Program-made: the position numbers and the translations under genes
Assembly: GCA_039964455.1 (NCBI GenBank)
Contig: JBDVXK010000012.1
Span: 1-64,000 of the forward strand
Origin: CALJFL01 sp039964455
Lineage (GTDB): Bacteria > Pseudomonadota > Gammaproteobacteria > Pseudomonadales > Halieaceae
Direction of reading: 5' to 3'
Length of the DNA: 64,000 bases
Notes under the pieces: model-generated
What the model was told of the DNA's origin: nothing
The model's database searches: none
What the model saw: the letters and a program-made list of their open reading frames with translations, nothing else
Shown: positions 8,429 through 17,688 of the stretch, in pieces
How the letters are laid out: every line of letters begins with the position of its first letter
Position numbering within the stretch: position 1 is the first letter of the stretch

Positions 8429-9268
8429 TTATTCTATACTACCGACCCGGCTGAAGCTCGGGATGCTAAACAGCGAATCCCAGTGCATCCAGATCGCGAA
8501 GGCCTTGCCTACTATATCCTGTTCCGGCACCTGACCCCAAATCCGACTATCACTACTATTATCCCGGTTATCACCCATCATAAAGTAATGACCCGGCTTG
8601 ACGGTGACTGAGAAATCTCGTGCTGGTCGACCCTGATTGCGCTGGCTCAGGTGATTGGCATCACCCAGTGATTCCAATGCTACCTCGTAGCGCGATCCGC
8701 CATCAGGCACAACGCCCAGCGACTCCTGAGCAACTGGCGCACCATTTAAGAACAACTGTTTATTGCGATAGCTGACCGTATCACCGGGCAGACCTATAAC
8801 CCGCTTGATGTAGTAGGTCTCGTTCATATGAGGTGGGAAGAACACCATCACATCGCCACGCTGCGGCTCGTTCAGGTCCAGCACTTTGGTACGGACCACC
8901 GGTAGACGAATACCATAGGTAAACTTATTCACCAGAATATAATCGCCCACCTGCAGTGTAGGAACCATGGACGATGAGGGAATCTGAAACGGCTCTACCA
9001 AAAACGAACGCAGCACGAACACGACAAACAGCACCGGAAAAAACGACCTGGCATATTCGACCAGCACCGGCTCTGAGGCGTCTTCATGTAGTTCAGACTG
9101 GTAGAGTCGACTATGCTCACTGCCATCCGTTTCCCACTCGGGGTAGCGGGTGCGCAGCTGGTCAACAGTAGCTCGTCTCGCGGGCGCGAACATCAGCGCG
9201 TCGATCAGCCAGATCAGCCCGCTACCAAAAACGAGGATGACCAATATCAGGGGGAAATCGAGTGTCAT
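8429..9268 (-). CDS. lepB: Signal peptidase I
   Basis: A 279-residue inner-membrane protease that removes signal peptides from Sec- and Tat-exported proteins. Two N-terminal membrane segments (about 3-22 and 75-92) are followed by the catalytic serine in IPSSSMVPTL and the general-base lysine in YYIKRVIGLPGD. The conserved GDNRDNSSDSRIWG box is near the C-terminus. It lies 12 bp downstream of lepA, the conserved lepA-lepB arrangement. Confidence 0.96.
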   Translation of the reverse strand: MTLDFPLILVILVFGSGLIWLIDALMFAPARRATVDQLRTRYPEWETDGSEHSRLYQSELHEDASEPVLVEYARSFFPVLFVVFVLRSFLVEPFQIPSSSMVPTLQVGDYILVNKFTYGIRLPVVRTKVLDLNEPQRGDVMVFFPPHMNETYYIKRVIGLPGDTVSYRNKQLFLNGAPVAQESLGVVPDGGSRYEVALESLGDANHLSQRNQGRPARDFSVTVKPGHYFMMGDNRDNSSDSRIWGQVPEQDIVGKAFAIWMHWDSLFSIPSFSRVGSIE

Positions 9269-9280
9269 TCTGCGTCCTTG

Positions 9281-11080
9281 TCAGCCGTCTACCTTGAGCA
9301 CTGCCAGGAAGGCCGATTGCGGGATTTCCACATTCCCTACCTGCTTCATGCGTTTTTTACCGGCTTTCTGTTTTTCCAACAGCTTGCGCTTACGCGATGC
9401 ATCACCGCCGTAGCACTTTGCGGTCACGTTTTTGCGTAATGCCTTAACCGTTTGCCTCGCGACTACCTTACCGCCAACAGCCGCCTGTATCGCAACATCA
9501 AACATCTGGCGCGGAATCAGCTCTTTCATTTTTTCGGTCAGGGCACGGCCGCGAAACTGTACCTGGTCCCGGTGCACAATGACCGCAAGTGCATCAACCC
9601 GATCGCCATTGATCAACACGTCCAGACGCTGCAGGCTCGCGGCCTCAAAGCGCTCAAAGCTATAATCCAGCGAGGCGTAGCCCCGACTGACAGACTTGAG
9701 CCTGTCGAAGAAGTCGAGAACAACCTCGGCCATGGGAATATCATAGGTAACCGACACCTGGGCGCCCAGAAACTGCATATCCTTCTGCACGCCGCGCTTA
9801 TCCACACACAGCGTTATGACATTTCCAAGATAATCCTGCGGCACCAGGATATGACAGCGAGCGATGGGCTCGCGCATCTCATCAATATCCCCGGCATCGG
9901 GCAGCGACGAGGGGTTATCCACCTGAACAATATCACCGTTATTCTTGACGACCTCGTAGATCACAGTCGGCGCCGTCGTAATCAGGTCGAGGTTGTATTC
10001 GCGCTCCAACCGCTCCTGGATAATCTCCATATGGAGCATGCCCAGAAAACCACAACGAAAACCAAAGCCCAATGCATCCGAGGACTCGGGCTCGTAGAAC
10101 AGTGAGGCGTCGTTAAGCGTCAATTTCGCCAGGGCGTCCCGGAAGTCTTCATAGTCATCCGAGGAAATGGTAAAGATTCCCGCGTACACCTGCGGTTTCA
10201 CCTGCTTGAAGCCCGGCAATGCGGGTACATCAGGCTCATTGGCATGGATCAGGGTGTCGCCCACGGGTGCACCGTGGATGTCCTTGATGCCGGCAACAAC
10301 GAAACCCACTTCACCGGCCCGCAGAACCCCGGTTTCCATCCGCTTGGGGGTAAAGATACCGATACTATCGACCTGGTGAGCCTTGCCAAGTGTTTTGGCC
10401 AGAAACTTGTCACGCTTGCTGAGTGTGCCCTGCTTGACACGCACCAGCGACACAACCCCGAGGTAGTTATCGAACCACGAGTCTATGATCAGTGCCTGCA
10501 GGGGTGCCTCGGGGTCACCCTCTGGTGGCGGAACCTGTTCGACGAGGTATTCAAGTGCATCTTCTATGCCCAGGCCGGACTTGGCGCTGACAAGACAAGC
10601 TTCAGTGGCATCAATGCCAATGATCTCTTCTATCTCCAACTTGACCTTGTCCGGATCGGCCTGCGGCAGATCCATCTTGTTGAGGATTGGCAGTACTTCC
10701 AGGCCCTGCTCTATGGCGGTATAGCAGTTGGCTACCGATTGCGCCTCAACACCCTGCCCCGCATCCACAACCAGCAAGGCACCTTCACACGCCGCCAGCG
10801 AGCGAGAAACTTCGTAGGAGAAATCCACATGGCCCGGCGTATCAATGAAGTTCAGCTGATAGGTCTGACCGTCGCGCGCCTGGTAGTCAAGCGTGACACT
10901 CTGGGCCTTGATCGTAATACCCCGTTCACGCTCGATATCCATCGAGTCGAGCACCTGTTCTTCCATCTCGCGCGCGGTCAGGCCGCCACAGTGCTGGATA
11001 AAGCGGTCTGCGAGGGTCGACTTGCCATGATCGATGTGGGCAATTATCGAGAAATTACGGATGTGGCTGAGGCTCGTCAC
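9281..11080 (-). CDS. lepA: Elongation factor 4 (LepA)
   Basis: A 599-residue ribosomal GTPase related to EF-G, involved in translation and 30S assembly under stress. The GTPase motifs AHIDHGKSTLADR (P-loop), DTPGHVDF and NKMDLPQAD are present near the N-terminus, and the LepA-specific C-terminal domain ends with a lysine-rich RKRKLLEKQKAGKKRM stretch. The start is a GTG. A long reading frame exists on the opposite strand across this gene but has no support. Confidence 0.97.
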   Translation of the reverse strand: MTSLSHIRNFSIIAHIDHGKSTLADRFIQHCGGLTAREMEEQVLDSMDIERERGITIKAQSVTLDYQARDGQTYQLNFIDTPGHVDFSYEVSRSLAACEGALLVVDAGQGVEAQSVANCYTAIEQGLEVLPILNKMDLPQADPDKVKLEIEEIIGIDATEACLVSAKSGLGIEDALEYLVEQVPPPEGDPEAPLQALIIDSWFDNYLGVVSLVRVKQGTLSKRDKFLAKTLGKAHQVDSIGIFTPKRMETGVLRAGEVGFVVAGIKDIHGAPVGDTLIHANEPDVPALPGFKQVKPQVYAGIFTISSDDYEDFRDALAKLTLNDASLFYEPESSDALGFGFRCGFLGMLHMEIIQERLEREYNLDLITTAPTVIYEVVKNNGDIVQVDNPSSLPDAGDIDEMREPIARCHILVPQDYLGNVITLCVDKRGVQKDMQFLGAQVSVTYDIPMAEVVLDFFDRLKSVSRGYASLDYSFERFEAASLQRLDVLINGDRVDALAVIVHRDQVQFRGRALTEKMKELIPRQMFDVAIQAAVGGKVVARQTVKALRKNVTAKCYGGDASRKRKLLEKQKAGKKRMKQVGNVEIPQSAFLAVLKVDG

Positions 11081-11170
11081 TCACCTGTGCTCATTGCAGT
11101 TTCAAAGGGTCAGCGGCGGCACAGGTTTCACCTGGGTACCGCCAAAGGCCGCGAATTGTACAGCAATGGC

Positions 11171-11203
11171 GCCGCTGCGACCACGTTAGTCAAGCGCAGC
11201 GGC
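11171..11203. other. GC-rich hairpin between mucD and lepA
   Basis: A perfect 9-bp inverted repeat (GCCGCTGCG at 11171-11179 and CGCAGCGGC at 11195-11203) with a 15-nt loop in the 153-bp gap between mucD and lepA. No T-run follows on either strand, so it is not a standard intrinsic terminator. It could slow transcription or protect an mRNA end. Confidence 0.5.
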
Positions 11204-11233
11204 GGCCGGCCCCGTCGGGCGGACCGGCGTGGC

Positions 11234-12643
11234 CTAATCCTGCAGTTTAAGTCCGATAAACATCGGGTTACCGCGTCGGATCAGCCGCAGCGGCACCGAC
11301 GAGCCACTGGCCAGCTTTTGTTCGGCCTTGCCGAACGCCTCTGCTGATTTGATAGGCCGCGAACCCAACAGTGTGACCACGTCTCCGGCCAGCACTCCGG
11401 CTTCAGCAGCCGGCGAGCCCGGAAGCACCTCTCGGACGATAACACCTCCGTTGATGCCCCAACGCTCCAGCGTGTCGGCGCCCGCAGTTTCTACCACCAG
11501 CCCGAGTCGACCGCCCTGACCCGGCTGGTCGGTACCGGCGGTCAGCGAATAGCTGTCGTCTGCCCCCAGACCACCAACTTTCACATCAATCGTACGACGT
11601 TTGCCGTCGCGAACAATTTCAGCCTCTACTTTGCGGCCGGGCTCAATCAAACCCACAACATGGGGCAGGTCCGAGGAACTGGGGATATCCTGCCCATCGA
11701 AGGTGATAATAACGTCGCCAGATTTCAGCCCTGCTTTATCAGCGGGCCCACCCTCTGCCAACTGCGAGATAAGCGCACCCCGAGGGCGGTCCAGGCCGAA
11801 GGACTCGGCCAGGTTTTTATCCACGTCCTGAATGGTAACGCCCAACCAGCCCCGGGTGACGCGGCCGTCTTTTTGCAGCTGCGCGACCACATTGCGGACC
11901 ACGCTCACCGGGATGGCGAAGGACAAGCCTATCGAACCACCACTGCGCGTAAAGATCTGCGAATTTACCCCGACCACTTCCCCCTCAAGATTGAACAAGG
12001 GGCCACCGGAGTTACCCGGGTTAATAGCAACATCCGTCTGGATGAAAGGTACATAGTTTTCATTGCGTTCCGTGGGCAAGCTGCGCCCCTTGGCACTGAC
12101 AATACCGGCTGTCGCTGAATAATCCAGACCGAAAGGCGATCCGATTGCGAGCACCCACTCGCCCACTTCCAGGTCATCCTCTTTATCCAGGCTGAGCACA
12201 GGAAGATCAGTTGCTTCAATGCGCAGCACCGCCAAATCAGAGCGCGGGTCGGTACCGATCACTTCGGCTTCATATTCGCGGCGGTCGCTCATGCGCACTA
12301 AAACGCTGTCGGCGTCCTCCACCACATGATTGTTCGTTACCACGTAGCCATCGCTGGAGATAATGAAGCCGGAACCCATCCCCATTCGCTGGCGCTGCTG
12401 CGGTGGCGCCCCGCGCTGCTCAAAGAACCGTCGTAAGTACTCGGGTATCTCTTCGGAATCATAAGGCGACTGACCGCTGCGGGTAGCGCTGTGCTCCACC
12501 ACAATCTTGACCACTGCCGGTGAACTGGCCTTCACAATGGTCCGAAAATCGGGCAGCTCTGCGGCTTGTAATGGCGCACAAAGAATAACGAGTGAGATAA
12601 CAAATAAGCTGGCGAAACGGTTCATGGATAACATAGCGGACAT
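11234..12643 (-). CDS. mucD: Periplasmic serine endoprotease, DegP/MucD type
   Basis: A 469-residue Do-type protease and chaperone that clears misfolded envelope proteins. A signal peptide (about residues 8-27, ending LQAA) is followed by the trypsin-like domain with His in TNNHVV, Asp in RSDLAVL and Ser in PGNSGGPLF, then two PDZ domains. It ends the rpoE-rseA-rseB-rseC-mucD cluster. In Pseudomonas the MucD homologue restrains AlgU activation, and the same role is likely here. Start is uncertain among three nearby in-frame ATGs (12643, 12634, 12625). Confidence 0.94.
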   Translation of the reverse strand: MSAMLSMNRFASLFVISLVILCAPLQAAELPDFRTIVKASSPAVVKIVVEHSATRSGQSPYDSEEIPEYLRRFFEQRGAPPQQRQRMGMGSGFIISSDGYVVTNNHVVEDADSVLVRMSDRREYEAEVIGTDPRSDLAVLRIEATDLPVLSLDKEDDLEVGEWVLAIGSPFGLDYSATAGIVSAKGRSLPTERNENYVPFIQTDVAINPGNSGGPLFNLEGEVVGVNSQIFTRSGGSIGLSFAIPVSVVRNVVAQLQKDGRVTRGWLGVTIQDVDKNLAESFGLDRPRGALISQLAEGGPADKAGLKSGDVIITFDGQDIPSSSDLPHVVGLIEPGRKVEAEIVRDGKRRTIDVKVGGLGADDSYSLTAGTDQPGQGGRLGLVVETAGADTLERWGINGGVIVREVLPGSPAAEAGVLAGDVVTLLGSRPIKSAEAFGKAEQKLASGSSVPLRLIRRGNPMFIGLKLQD

Positions 12644-12670
12644 CCGGATATTAAGTTGCTAAATGGAAAA

Positions 12671-13150
12671 TCAGGTCAGGTTTACAGGTATAGCCGAGGG
12701 AGCCACAACCTCCAGCAGCGTGGGTTGATACTCCTCGTCATCACGGTGGCGGTTGGCGTGTAGTCTGACCATCGCAAAGCCCAGCGCGAAGCCCGCGCAG
12801 GCGCCTAACAGCGCGGTTCCATCGCCACCTTGTGGAACAACAAACGTGGCGAGCGCCGAGCCCGCGAGCATACTGAACAGGGGCAGCATGTACAGTATCA
12901 ACGACCCTCGCAGAATCACTTCTTCCGGGATGGCAATCAATACCTGGTCATCTACCGCGCAATCGGCTGCAGCCAGCTGTTCGCTACCCAACACCCGAAC
13001 ATAACCACGCTTGCCGTCACTATAACGATTGAGCAAACCATGGCCGCAGCCTTTCTGCGCCGCACAGCTACCGCAGGTGGACTGTCGAATCGTTTCCACC
13101 CACAAACTATCGGGTTCTACTGCAACAACACGGCCAGTTTCCGTCAACAT
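12671..13150 (-). CDS. rseC: SoxR-reducing/RseC family protein (MucC-like)
   Basis: A 159-residue inner-membrane protein of the RseC/MucC family. The cysteine-rich N-terminal segment (CGSCAAQKGC, about residues 22-31) precedes two membrane helices (about 80-100 and 105-125). Family members modulate sigma-E signalling and, in E. coli, take part with the Rsx complex in reducing SoxR. It sits in the usual place after rseB and before the DegP-type protease. The precise role is inferred from family and position. Confidence 0.88.
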   Translation of the reverse strand: MLTETGRVVAVEPDSLWVETIRQSTCGSCAAQKGCGHGLLNRYSDGKRGYVRVLGSEQLAAADCAVDDQVLIAIPEEVILRGSLILYMLPLFSMLAGSALATFVVPQGGDGTALLGACAGFALGFAMVRLHANRHRDDEEYQPTLLEVVAPSAIPVNLT

Positions 13151-13151
13151 A

Positions 13152-14114
13152 TCATCGAGCTTGTGTTACTGAATCAGCGACCATTCTAGCGGTATTTACC
13201 GGCACCTCACCAATCACGGTGATCAGCACCGGACGGCCATCAACGGCCATACCGCGGGTGTAAGACGTGGTACTTCCCTGTCGCGCCATGCCCTCACCGG
13301 GCTGGATATCTCCGCGCAGCGGCTCAAGGAATACCGAAAAGGCTGCGAGGCCGTCAGTATAGGTACGGCGCCTGTCACCTTGGGCGGCAGCATCAGTGAG
13401 CGTAAAACCGCTGGGCAACCAATGTGGGCTCCAGTCCAGGCCTACTGACTGACCTGCCGGTGCTTCGCCAGGATTGGGATGGGTGGCGCGGTGCACCGTG
13501 GCCACCTCAGCAGAGCTCTGATCTTTTTGCCCATACGCCAGATCGGCAAACTGGAATCGCTCCAGCACCTTGGCACCACGGCCAATTGTGCTTGTTTTCA
13601 ACAGCAAGGCAGTTTCGCGGTCTAGCTCCATCACGTAACCATAACGGTACATATCGCGAGGCTCGACCATAATACGCACCGCGTCTCGACCGGCGACTCT
13701 CTCACCCTCGGCCACGCCGAAGCGGTAGTGCTGCGCAATGCCACAACCGCCAGACTGCAAATTATTGCCTACCTGAAGCAGTTTGTGCCCCGGGTGCAGA
13801 CATTCAAGGGGATGATCAGCTCGCTCCACCTGAGCGCCCTGGCCAGTGAGCCTGGTCATTTGTTCTGAGGTGCTGCCGCCAGCCACCGAGTGCGCAATCT
13901 GCATAACCTGCATATCGTCACCACGCTGGAATGTCACTACGCCGCGATAATCCACCTCGTGGGAACTGCGGGACATTTTATCCAGCCAGGCCAGCGCCTC
14001 TGCATCTGCCGCGGGACAGCCAGCGTCAACAACTGACTGTGCAGCGATCGCCTGGGCTGCTGCGCCCAATGCCAGTAACGCCAGGGTACCCACAGTGCGA
14101 AAAAAATGCTGCAT
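13152..14114 (-). CDS. rseB: Sigma-E regulatory protein RseB/MucB
   Basis: A 320-residue periplasmic regulator that binds RseA and shields it from proteolysis, releasing it when lipopolysaccharide or lipoprotein intermediates accumulate. A signal peptide of about 25 residues ending in AIAA is followed by the two RseB domains. I chose the ATG at 14114, preceded by GAGG with 6-nt spacing; a GTG at 14132 overlapping the rseA stop is possible and would add six residues. It lies directly between rseA and rseC. Confidence 0.93.
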   Translation of the reverse strand: MQHFFRTVGTLALLALGAAAQAIAAQSVVDAGCPAADAEALAWLDKMSRSSHEVDYRGVVTFQRGDDMQVMQIAHSVAGGSTSEQMTRLTGQGAQVERADHPLECLHPGHKLLQVGNNLQSGGCGIAQHYRFGVAEGERVAGRDAVRIMVEPRDMYRYGYVMELDRETALLLKTSTIGRGAKVLERFQFADLAYGQKDQSSAEVATVHRATHPNPGEAPAGQSVGLDWSPHWLPSGFTLTDAAAQGDRRRTYTDGLAAFSVFLEPLRGDIQPGEGMARQGSTTSYTRGMAVDGRPVLITVIGEVPVNTARMVADSVTQAR

Positions 14115-14128
14115 GCTAAGCCTCACAC

Positions 14129-14722
14129 TCACTCGGTAATCCGCGGTACTCGAGCAAAGGGTATCAAGCCCTGAGGCGTATTGAGCGCCGCATGTTCGGC
14201 GTGTTCCTGGCTGTAGCGAGTCATACGCTGGCGGGCCAATTCAGAATACGCGGTGCGGGTGGCCGGCCGTAAGGCTGGCACAGCAGAGCGGGTACCATAG
14301 CTGGCCTGCACCGGCATCGCTCCCAGGCTGTTAACGAAACCAACCGCCGAAACTCCGGCAGCTACACTGCGAGAAGCATCATCGCCTACACCAATCTGGG
14401 CCAGCTGTTGACCGCCTATTACGACCGTCGCTGCCACAGAGGCCGCTACCGCAAAACTCGCCACGGGCCGCATCATCCGCTGCCAGCGGCTGCCTTCGGA
14501 GCCCTGCTCGGAGGCCAGGGCCAGGCTCACCTGTGACGAAATATCCAGTTGCGACAGGCCATGCGGCTGACCGGACAGTGCATCACGCGCACCATTAAAC
14601 CGACTCCACGCGGAACGAAGATCCTGATCATCGCCTATGCGGGACAGAACCCTTTCCAATTCAAGCTCGTTGGCCTCGTCGTCCATTAAGGCGGATAACG
14701 ATTCGCGCAATTTTTCACTCAT
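14129..14722 (-). CDS. rseA: Anti-sigma-E factor RseA/MucA
   Basis: A 197-residue single-pass membrane protein. The N-terminal cytoplasmic anti-sigma domain opens with the family motif SEKLRESLSALMDDEANELE, a hydrophobic segment lies around 93-113, and the periplasmic part would bind RseB. It holds RpoE inactive until stress triggers proteolysis by DegS- and RseP-type proteases. The ATG at 14722 follows AAGGGA at good spacing; an upstream in-frame ATG (14749) lacks this. The gene starts 86 bp after rpoE. Confidence 0.9.
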   Translation of the reverse strand: MSEKLRESLSALMDDEANELELERVLSRIGDDQDLRSAWSRFNGARDALSGQPHGLSQLDISSQVSLALASEQGSEGSRWQRMMRPVASFAVAASVAATVVIGGQQLAQIGVGDDASRSVAAGVSAVGFVNSLGAMPVQASYGTRSAVPALRPATRTAYSELARQRMTRYSQEHAEHAALNTPQGLIPFARVPRITE

Positions 14723-14808
14723 TGTCATTTCCCTTGCACTTTCGTGCATTTAAATCGATGGAGGCACAGCAACGGCTGCAAGTCCCTGTCTTTGCTACGA
14801 CCAGCAAA

Positions 14809-15393
14809 CTAGCTCTCCCCATCGAGCTGCTCCCTGACCTGTTTGTCTATCGCTTCCCGGGCACGAAAGATACGTGAACGTACCGTACCCACAGGACAAT
14901 CCATTACATCCGCAATGTCTTCATAACTGAGACCATCAAACTCGCGCAAAGTTACCGCTGTGCGCAAATCATCCGGTAATTCTCCAATGGCACGCTCAAC
15001 AACAGTCTTGAGTTCGGCGCCAAACAATGCGCTTTCGGGGGTCTCAATCGTGCGCAATGCCTCTCCGGCTTCGAAATATTCAGCGTCCTCAATCTCGACG
15101 TCACTGCCTGGTGGCCGCCTTGAACGTGACACAAGGTGATTCTTGGCAGTGTTGATTGCGATTCGGTAGAGCCAGGTATAAAACGCGCTGTCGCCCCTGA
15201 ACCGGGGCAAGGCGCGATACGCCTTGATAAATGCTTCCTGGGCAACATCCTGCACTTCGTCCGAGTCGTGAACATACCGACTGATCAACCCCATGATCTT
15301 GTGCTGATATTTCAGCACCAGCATATCGAAGGCCCGTGAATCGCCTTTCTGCACTCTCGCAACAAGCTGCTGGTCCGTTACTGCGGCAGTCAC
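14809..15393 (-). CDS. rpoE: RNA polymerase sigma-E factor (RpoE/AlgU)
   Basis: A 194-residue ECF sigma factor for the envelope stress response. Region 2 includes DMLVLKYQHKIMGLISRYV and FIKAYRALPRFRGDSAFYTWLYRIA, and region 4 has the helix-turn-helix near LSYEDIADVMDCPVGTVRSR. It leads the rseA-rseB-rseC-mucD cluster. Start is GTG after a strong GGAG. Two sigma-E-type promoter matches upstream indicate positive autoregulation, as known for algU in Pseudomonas and rpoE in E. coli. Confidence 0.97.
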   Translation of the reverse strand: MTAAVTDQQLVARVQKGDSRAFDMLVLKYQHKIMGLISRYVHDSDEVQDVAQEAFIKAYRALPRFRGDSAFYTWLYRIAINTAKNHLVSRSRRPPGSDVEIEDAEYFEAGEALRTIETPESALFGAELKTVVERAIGELPDDLRTAVTLREFDGLSYEDIADVMDCPVGTVRSRIFRAREAIDKQVREQLDGES

Positions 15394-15481
15394 GTCCTGC
15401 TCCTCTCCCTAGTCCAGGACATTGCATTCGCGGCGTTCACCGCGACGGCCCTGCCACAGTGGCTTCCGGGCGTCCGTGAGA

Positions 15482-15508
15482 ATAGACCCCGACTAAACAG
15501 AAAAGTTC
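15482..15508 (-). promoter_or_regulatory. Sigma-E-type promoter P1 of rpoE
   Basis: Minus strand: GAACTT (15508-15503), 16 bp, TCTAT (15486-15482). The -35 matches the RpoE/AlgU consensus exactly and the spacer is ideal; the -10 is a reasonable TCtga-type match. It lies about 90 bp before the rpoE start. Confidence 0.6.
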
Positions 15509-15533
15509 GGCCCATTTACGCCTGCCGGCCTCA

Positions 15534-15561
15534 TCTGAGGGATTAGTACCAAAAAAGTTCC
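15534..15561 (-). promoter_or_regulatory. Sigma-E-type promoter P2 of rpoE
   Basis: Minus strand: GGAACTT (15561-15555), 16 bp, TCAGA (15538-15534). This is close to the published RpoE/AlgU consensus (GAACTT, 16-17 bp, TCtga/TCaaa) and is the better of the two matches. A further GAACTT lies just beyond, at 15569-15564. Confidence 0.7.
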
Positions 15562-15684
15562 GCAAGTTCGGATTTCCTCAACAGGGCCCACCTCGTTTAT
15601 ACTCGCCTGCGAGCGTGACGGGATAAGCTAAGTCATTGAGCTGCATAATATATTTCACCAGCTGGAGCGGCAAGCGCAAAGCGG

Positions 15685-17286
15685 ATGCCACAAAAATTTG
15701 AACACGACGTATTGATTATAGGCAGCGGTGCAGCGGGCCTGAGCCTGGCCCTGCGCCTGCCCGAAACATACCGGGTCGCCCTGCTCTCGAAAGCCGACCT
15801 CAATCAGGGCTCGACCTACTGGGCCCAGGGTGGCATGGCGGCGGTGCTGCACAACCGCGACACGGTCGATTCCCATGTGGAAGATACGCTGGCTGCTGGT
15901 GCCGGCCTGTGCCATCGGGAGGCGGTGGAGTTTACTGTCGGTAATAGTCGGCGCTGCGTTGAATGGCTGGTCGAGCAAGGTGTGGACTTTGACCTGCGGG
16001 AAGACCAGCAGGATCAGTCCATGCAGGAGTTTCACCTGACCATGGAAGGTGGGCACAGCCACCGACGCATCATTCACGCTGCTGATCGCACCGGGCGGGC
16101 AATTTCGGAAGTACTGACGGAACGCGCCTGCGAACGATCCAATATCGAGATACTGACCCACCGCGTCGCTGTAGACCTGGTGATGCGAGATGGCCATTGC
16201 CAGGGGGCCTATGTTCTGGACAGCCAGCGCGAGCGAGTGGATCTGTTGCAGGCCCGGGCCGTGGTGCTGGCCACCGGCGGCGCCAGTAAAGCTTACCTTT
16301 ACACCAGTAACCCGGACGGCGCCAGCGGCGATGGCGTGGCGATGGCCTGGCGGGCCGGTTGCCGTGTTGCCAACCTGGAATTCAATCAGTTTCACCCCAC
16401 CTGCCTCTACCATCCGCGGGCCAAATCCTTTTTGATCACCGAGGCTATTCGCGGCGAGGGGGGGCGGTTGTTGCTCCCGGACGGCAGTTCGTTCATGCAC
16501 CGCTTTGATGAACGCGCCGAACTGGCGCCGCGGGATGTTGTGGCACGGGCTATCGACCATGAGATGAAACGGCTGGGTATCGACTGTGTTTTTCTGGATA
16601 TCTCCCACAAACCGCGGGAATTTCTTGAGTCCCACTTCCCCACCGTCCTGTCGCGATGTGAGGAATTCGGAATCGACATTACCAGTGAGCCCATTCCTGT
16701 GGTGCCCGCTGCACATTACACCTGTGGTGGCATTGTGGTGGACACCAACGGCAGCACCGACGTAGCAGGCCTTTACGCGATCGGTGAATCTTCCTGTACC
16801 GGCCTGCACGGCGCGAACCGCATGGCCAGTAACTCCCTGCTGGAGTGCATTGTTTATGCAGAATCGGCGGCGAAGCACATTATCGCCTCCATAGACGATG
16901 CGCCATCGCCCGCCGCTACCCCCATCTGGGACGAAAGCCAGGTAACAGACTCAGACGAAGATGTGGTGATCTCTCACAACTGGGACGAGCTGCGCCGCTT
17001 CATGTGGGATTACGTCGGAATTGTGCGTACCAATAAACGGCTGCAACGAGCCCAGCATCGCGCGCAATTGCTTCAGGATGAAATCGCCGAGTACTACAGC
17101 AACTACAAGGTCAGCAATGATCTGCTGGAGCTGCGCAACCTGGCCATGGTGGCGGAGTTGATGATTGCCTGCGCGATCGCCCGAAAGGAGAGCCGCGGCC
17201 TTCACTACACGCTGGACTATCCGGATCAGCTGCCAGAGGCCGAAGACACCATACTGACGCCGGCGAACTCACCGCTGCAACAATAG
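15685..17286 (+). CDS. nadB: L-aspartate oxidase
   Basis: A 533-residue FAD enzyme that oxidises L-aspartate to iminoaspartate, the first step of de novo NAD synthesis; NadA then makes quinolinate. The FAD-binding motif GSGAAGLSLALRL lies at residues 13-25, and the conserved GLHGANRMASNSLLECIVYA block is near 375. It is transcribed away from rpoE and shares its upstream region. Its 3' end overlaps the ygfX stop on the other strand by 18 bp. nadA is not in this window. Confidence 0.97.
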   Translation: MPQKFEHDVLIIGSGAAGLSLALRLPETYRVALLSKADLNQGSTYWAQGGMAAVLHNRDTVDSHVEDTLAAGAGLCHREAVEFTVGNSRRCVEWLVEQGVDFDLREDQQDQSMQEFHLTMEGGHSHRRIIHAADRTGRAISEVLTERACERSNIEILTHRVAVDLVMRDGHCQGAYVLDSQRERVDLLQARAVVLATGGASKAYLYTSNPDGASGDGVAMAWRAGCRVANLEFNQFHPTCLYHPRAKSFLITEAIRGEGGRLLLPDGSSFMHRFDERAELAPRDVVARAIDHEMKRLGIDCVFLDISHKPREFLESHFPTVLSRCEEFGIDITSEPIPVVPAAHYTCGGIVVDTNGSTDVAGLYAIGESSCTGLHGANRMASNSLLECIVYAESAAKHIIASIDDAPSPAATPIWDESQVTDSDEDVVISHNWDELRRFMWDYVGIVRTNKRLQRAQHRAQLLQDEIAEYYSNYKVSNDLLELRNLAMVAELMIACAIARKESRGLHYTLDYPDQLPEAEDTILTPANSPLQQ

Positions 17287-17688
17287 TAATCGACGCAGGG
17301 TTTTCAGTGTCTCTTCGTCGAGGCTGTCATGAAAGATAAAACACGACCAGCGCCGACTGCCGTCACTGATGAACAGCTGAACCAAAAACGGCAGTATCAA
17401 CCCATGCACGTCGACAAATTGCCAATGTGCGCCTCCCCGCCTGAGGTAATACCAGTTGCCGCCGTGCCACCTTAGTCTGCACCCGCTGCTGCGGCCCTGC
17501 CATAAGCTCAACATTGCAATAATTACAACTGGCACCAGAGCTCCGGCCAACAAGGCCTGACCGCGGGTAAACAGATCCAGGAGAGCGGATGTGAGGGCCA
17601 ACGCCAAGGCCAGAACCAGTGCAGCCCCTAGCAAAGACTCAGTCGGTGCGACGTCCAGCGTGGGTAAATTTGAGGATTTTGTCGACAA
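17269..17688 (-). CDS. ygfX: YgfX-family membrane protein
   Basis: A protein of about 139 residues with two hydrophobic segments near the N-terminus (LGAALVLALALALTSALL and ALLAGALVPVVIIAML) and a soluble C-terminal part rich in Trp and Arg. This matches the YgfX (CptA) family encoded beside sdhE in E. coli, where it was described as a toxin affecting the cytoskeleton. The start is uncertain: a TTG at 17688 (after GGAG) gives family length, a TTG at 17634 avoids overlap with sdhE, and a GTG at 17757 would overlap it by 119 bp. Confidence 0.7.
   Translation of the reverse strand: MSTKSSNLPTLDVAPTESLLGAALVLALALALTSALLDLFTRGQALLAGALVPVVIIAMLSLWQGRSSGCRLRWHGGNWYYLRRGGAHWQFVDVHGLILPFLVQLFISDGSRRWSCFIFHDSLDEETLKTLRRLLLLQR

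Noticed and set aside
10244..11347. A 367-codon open frame on the plus strand across lepA
   Set aside because: Antisense to lepA, which has all its GTPase motifs; the product has no recognisable features.
15655..16878. A 407-codon open frame on the minus strand across nadB
   Set aside because: It lies fully antisense to a well-supported nadB and its product shows no recognisable domain. Long antisense frames are common in GC-rich genes.
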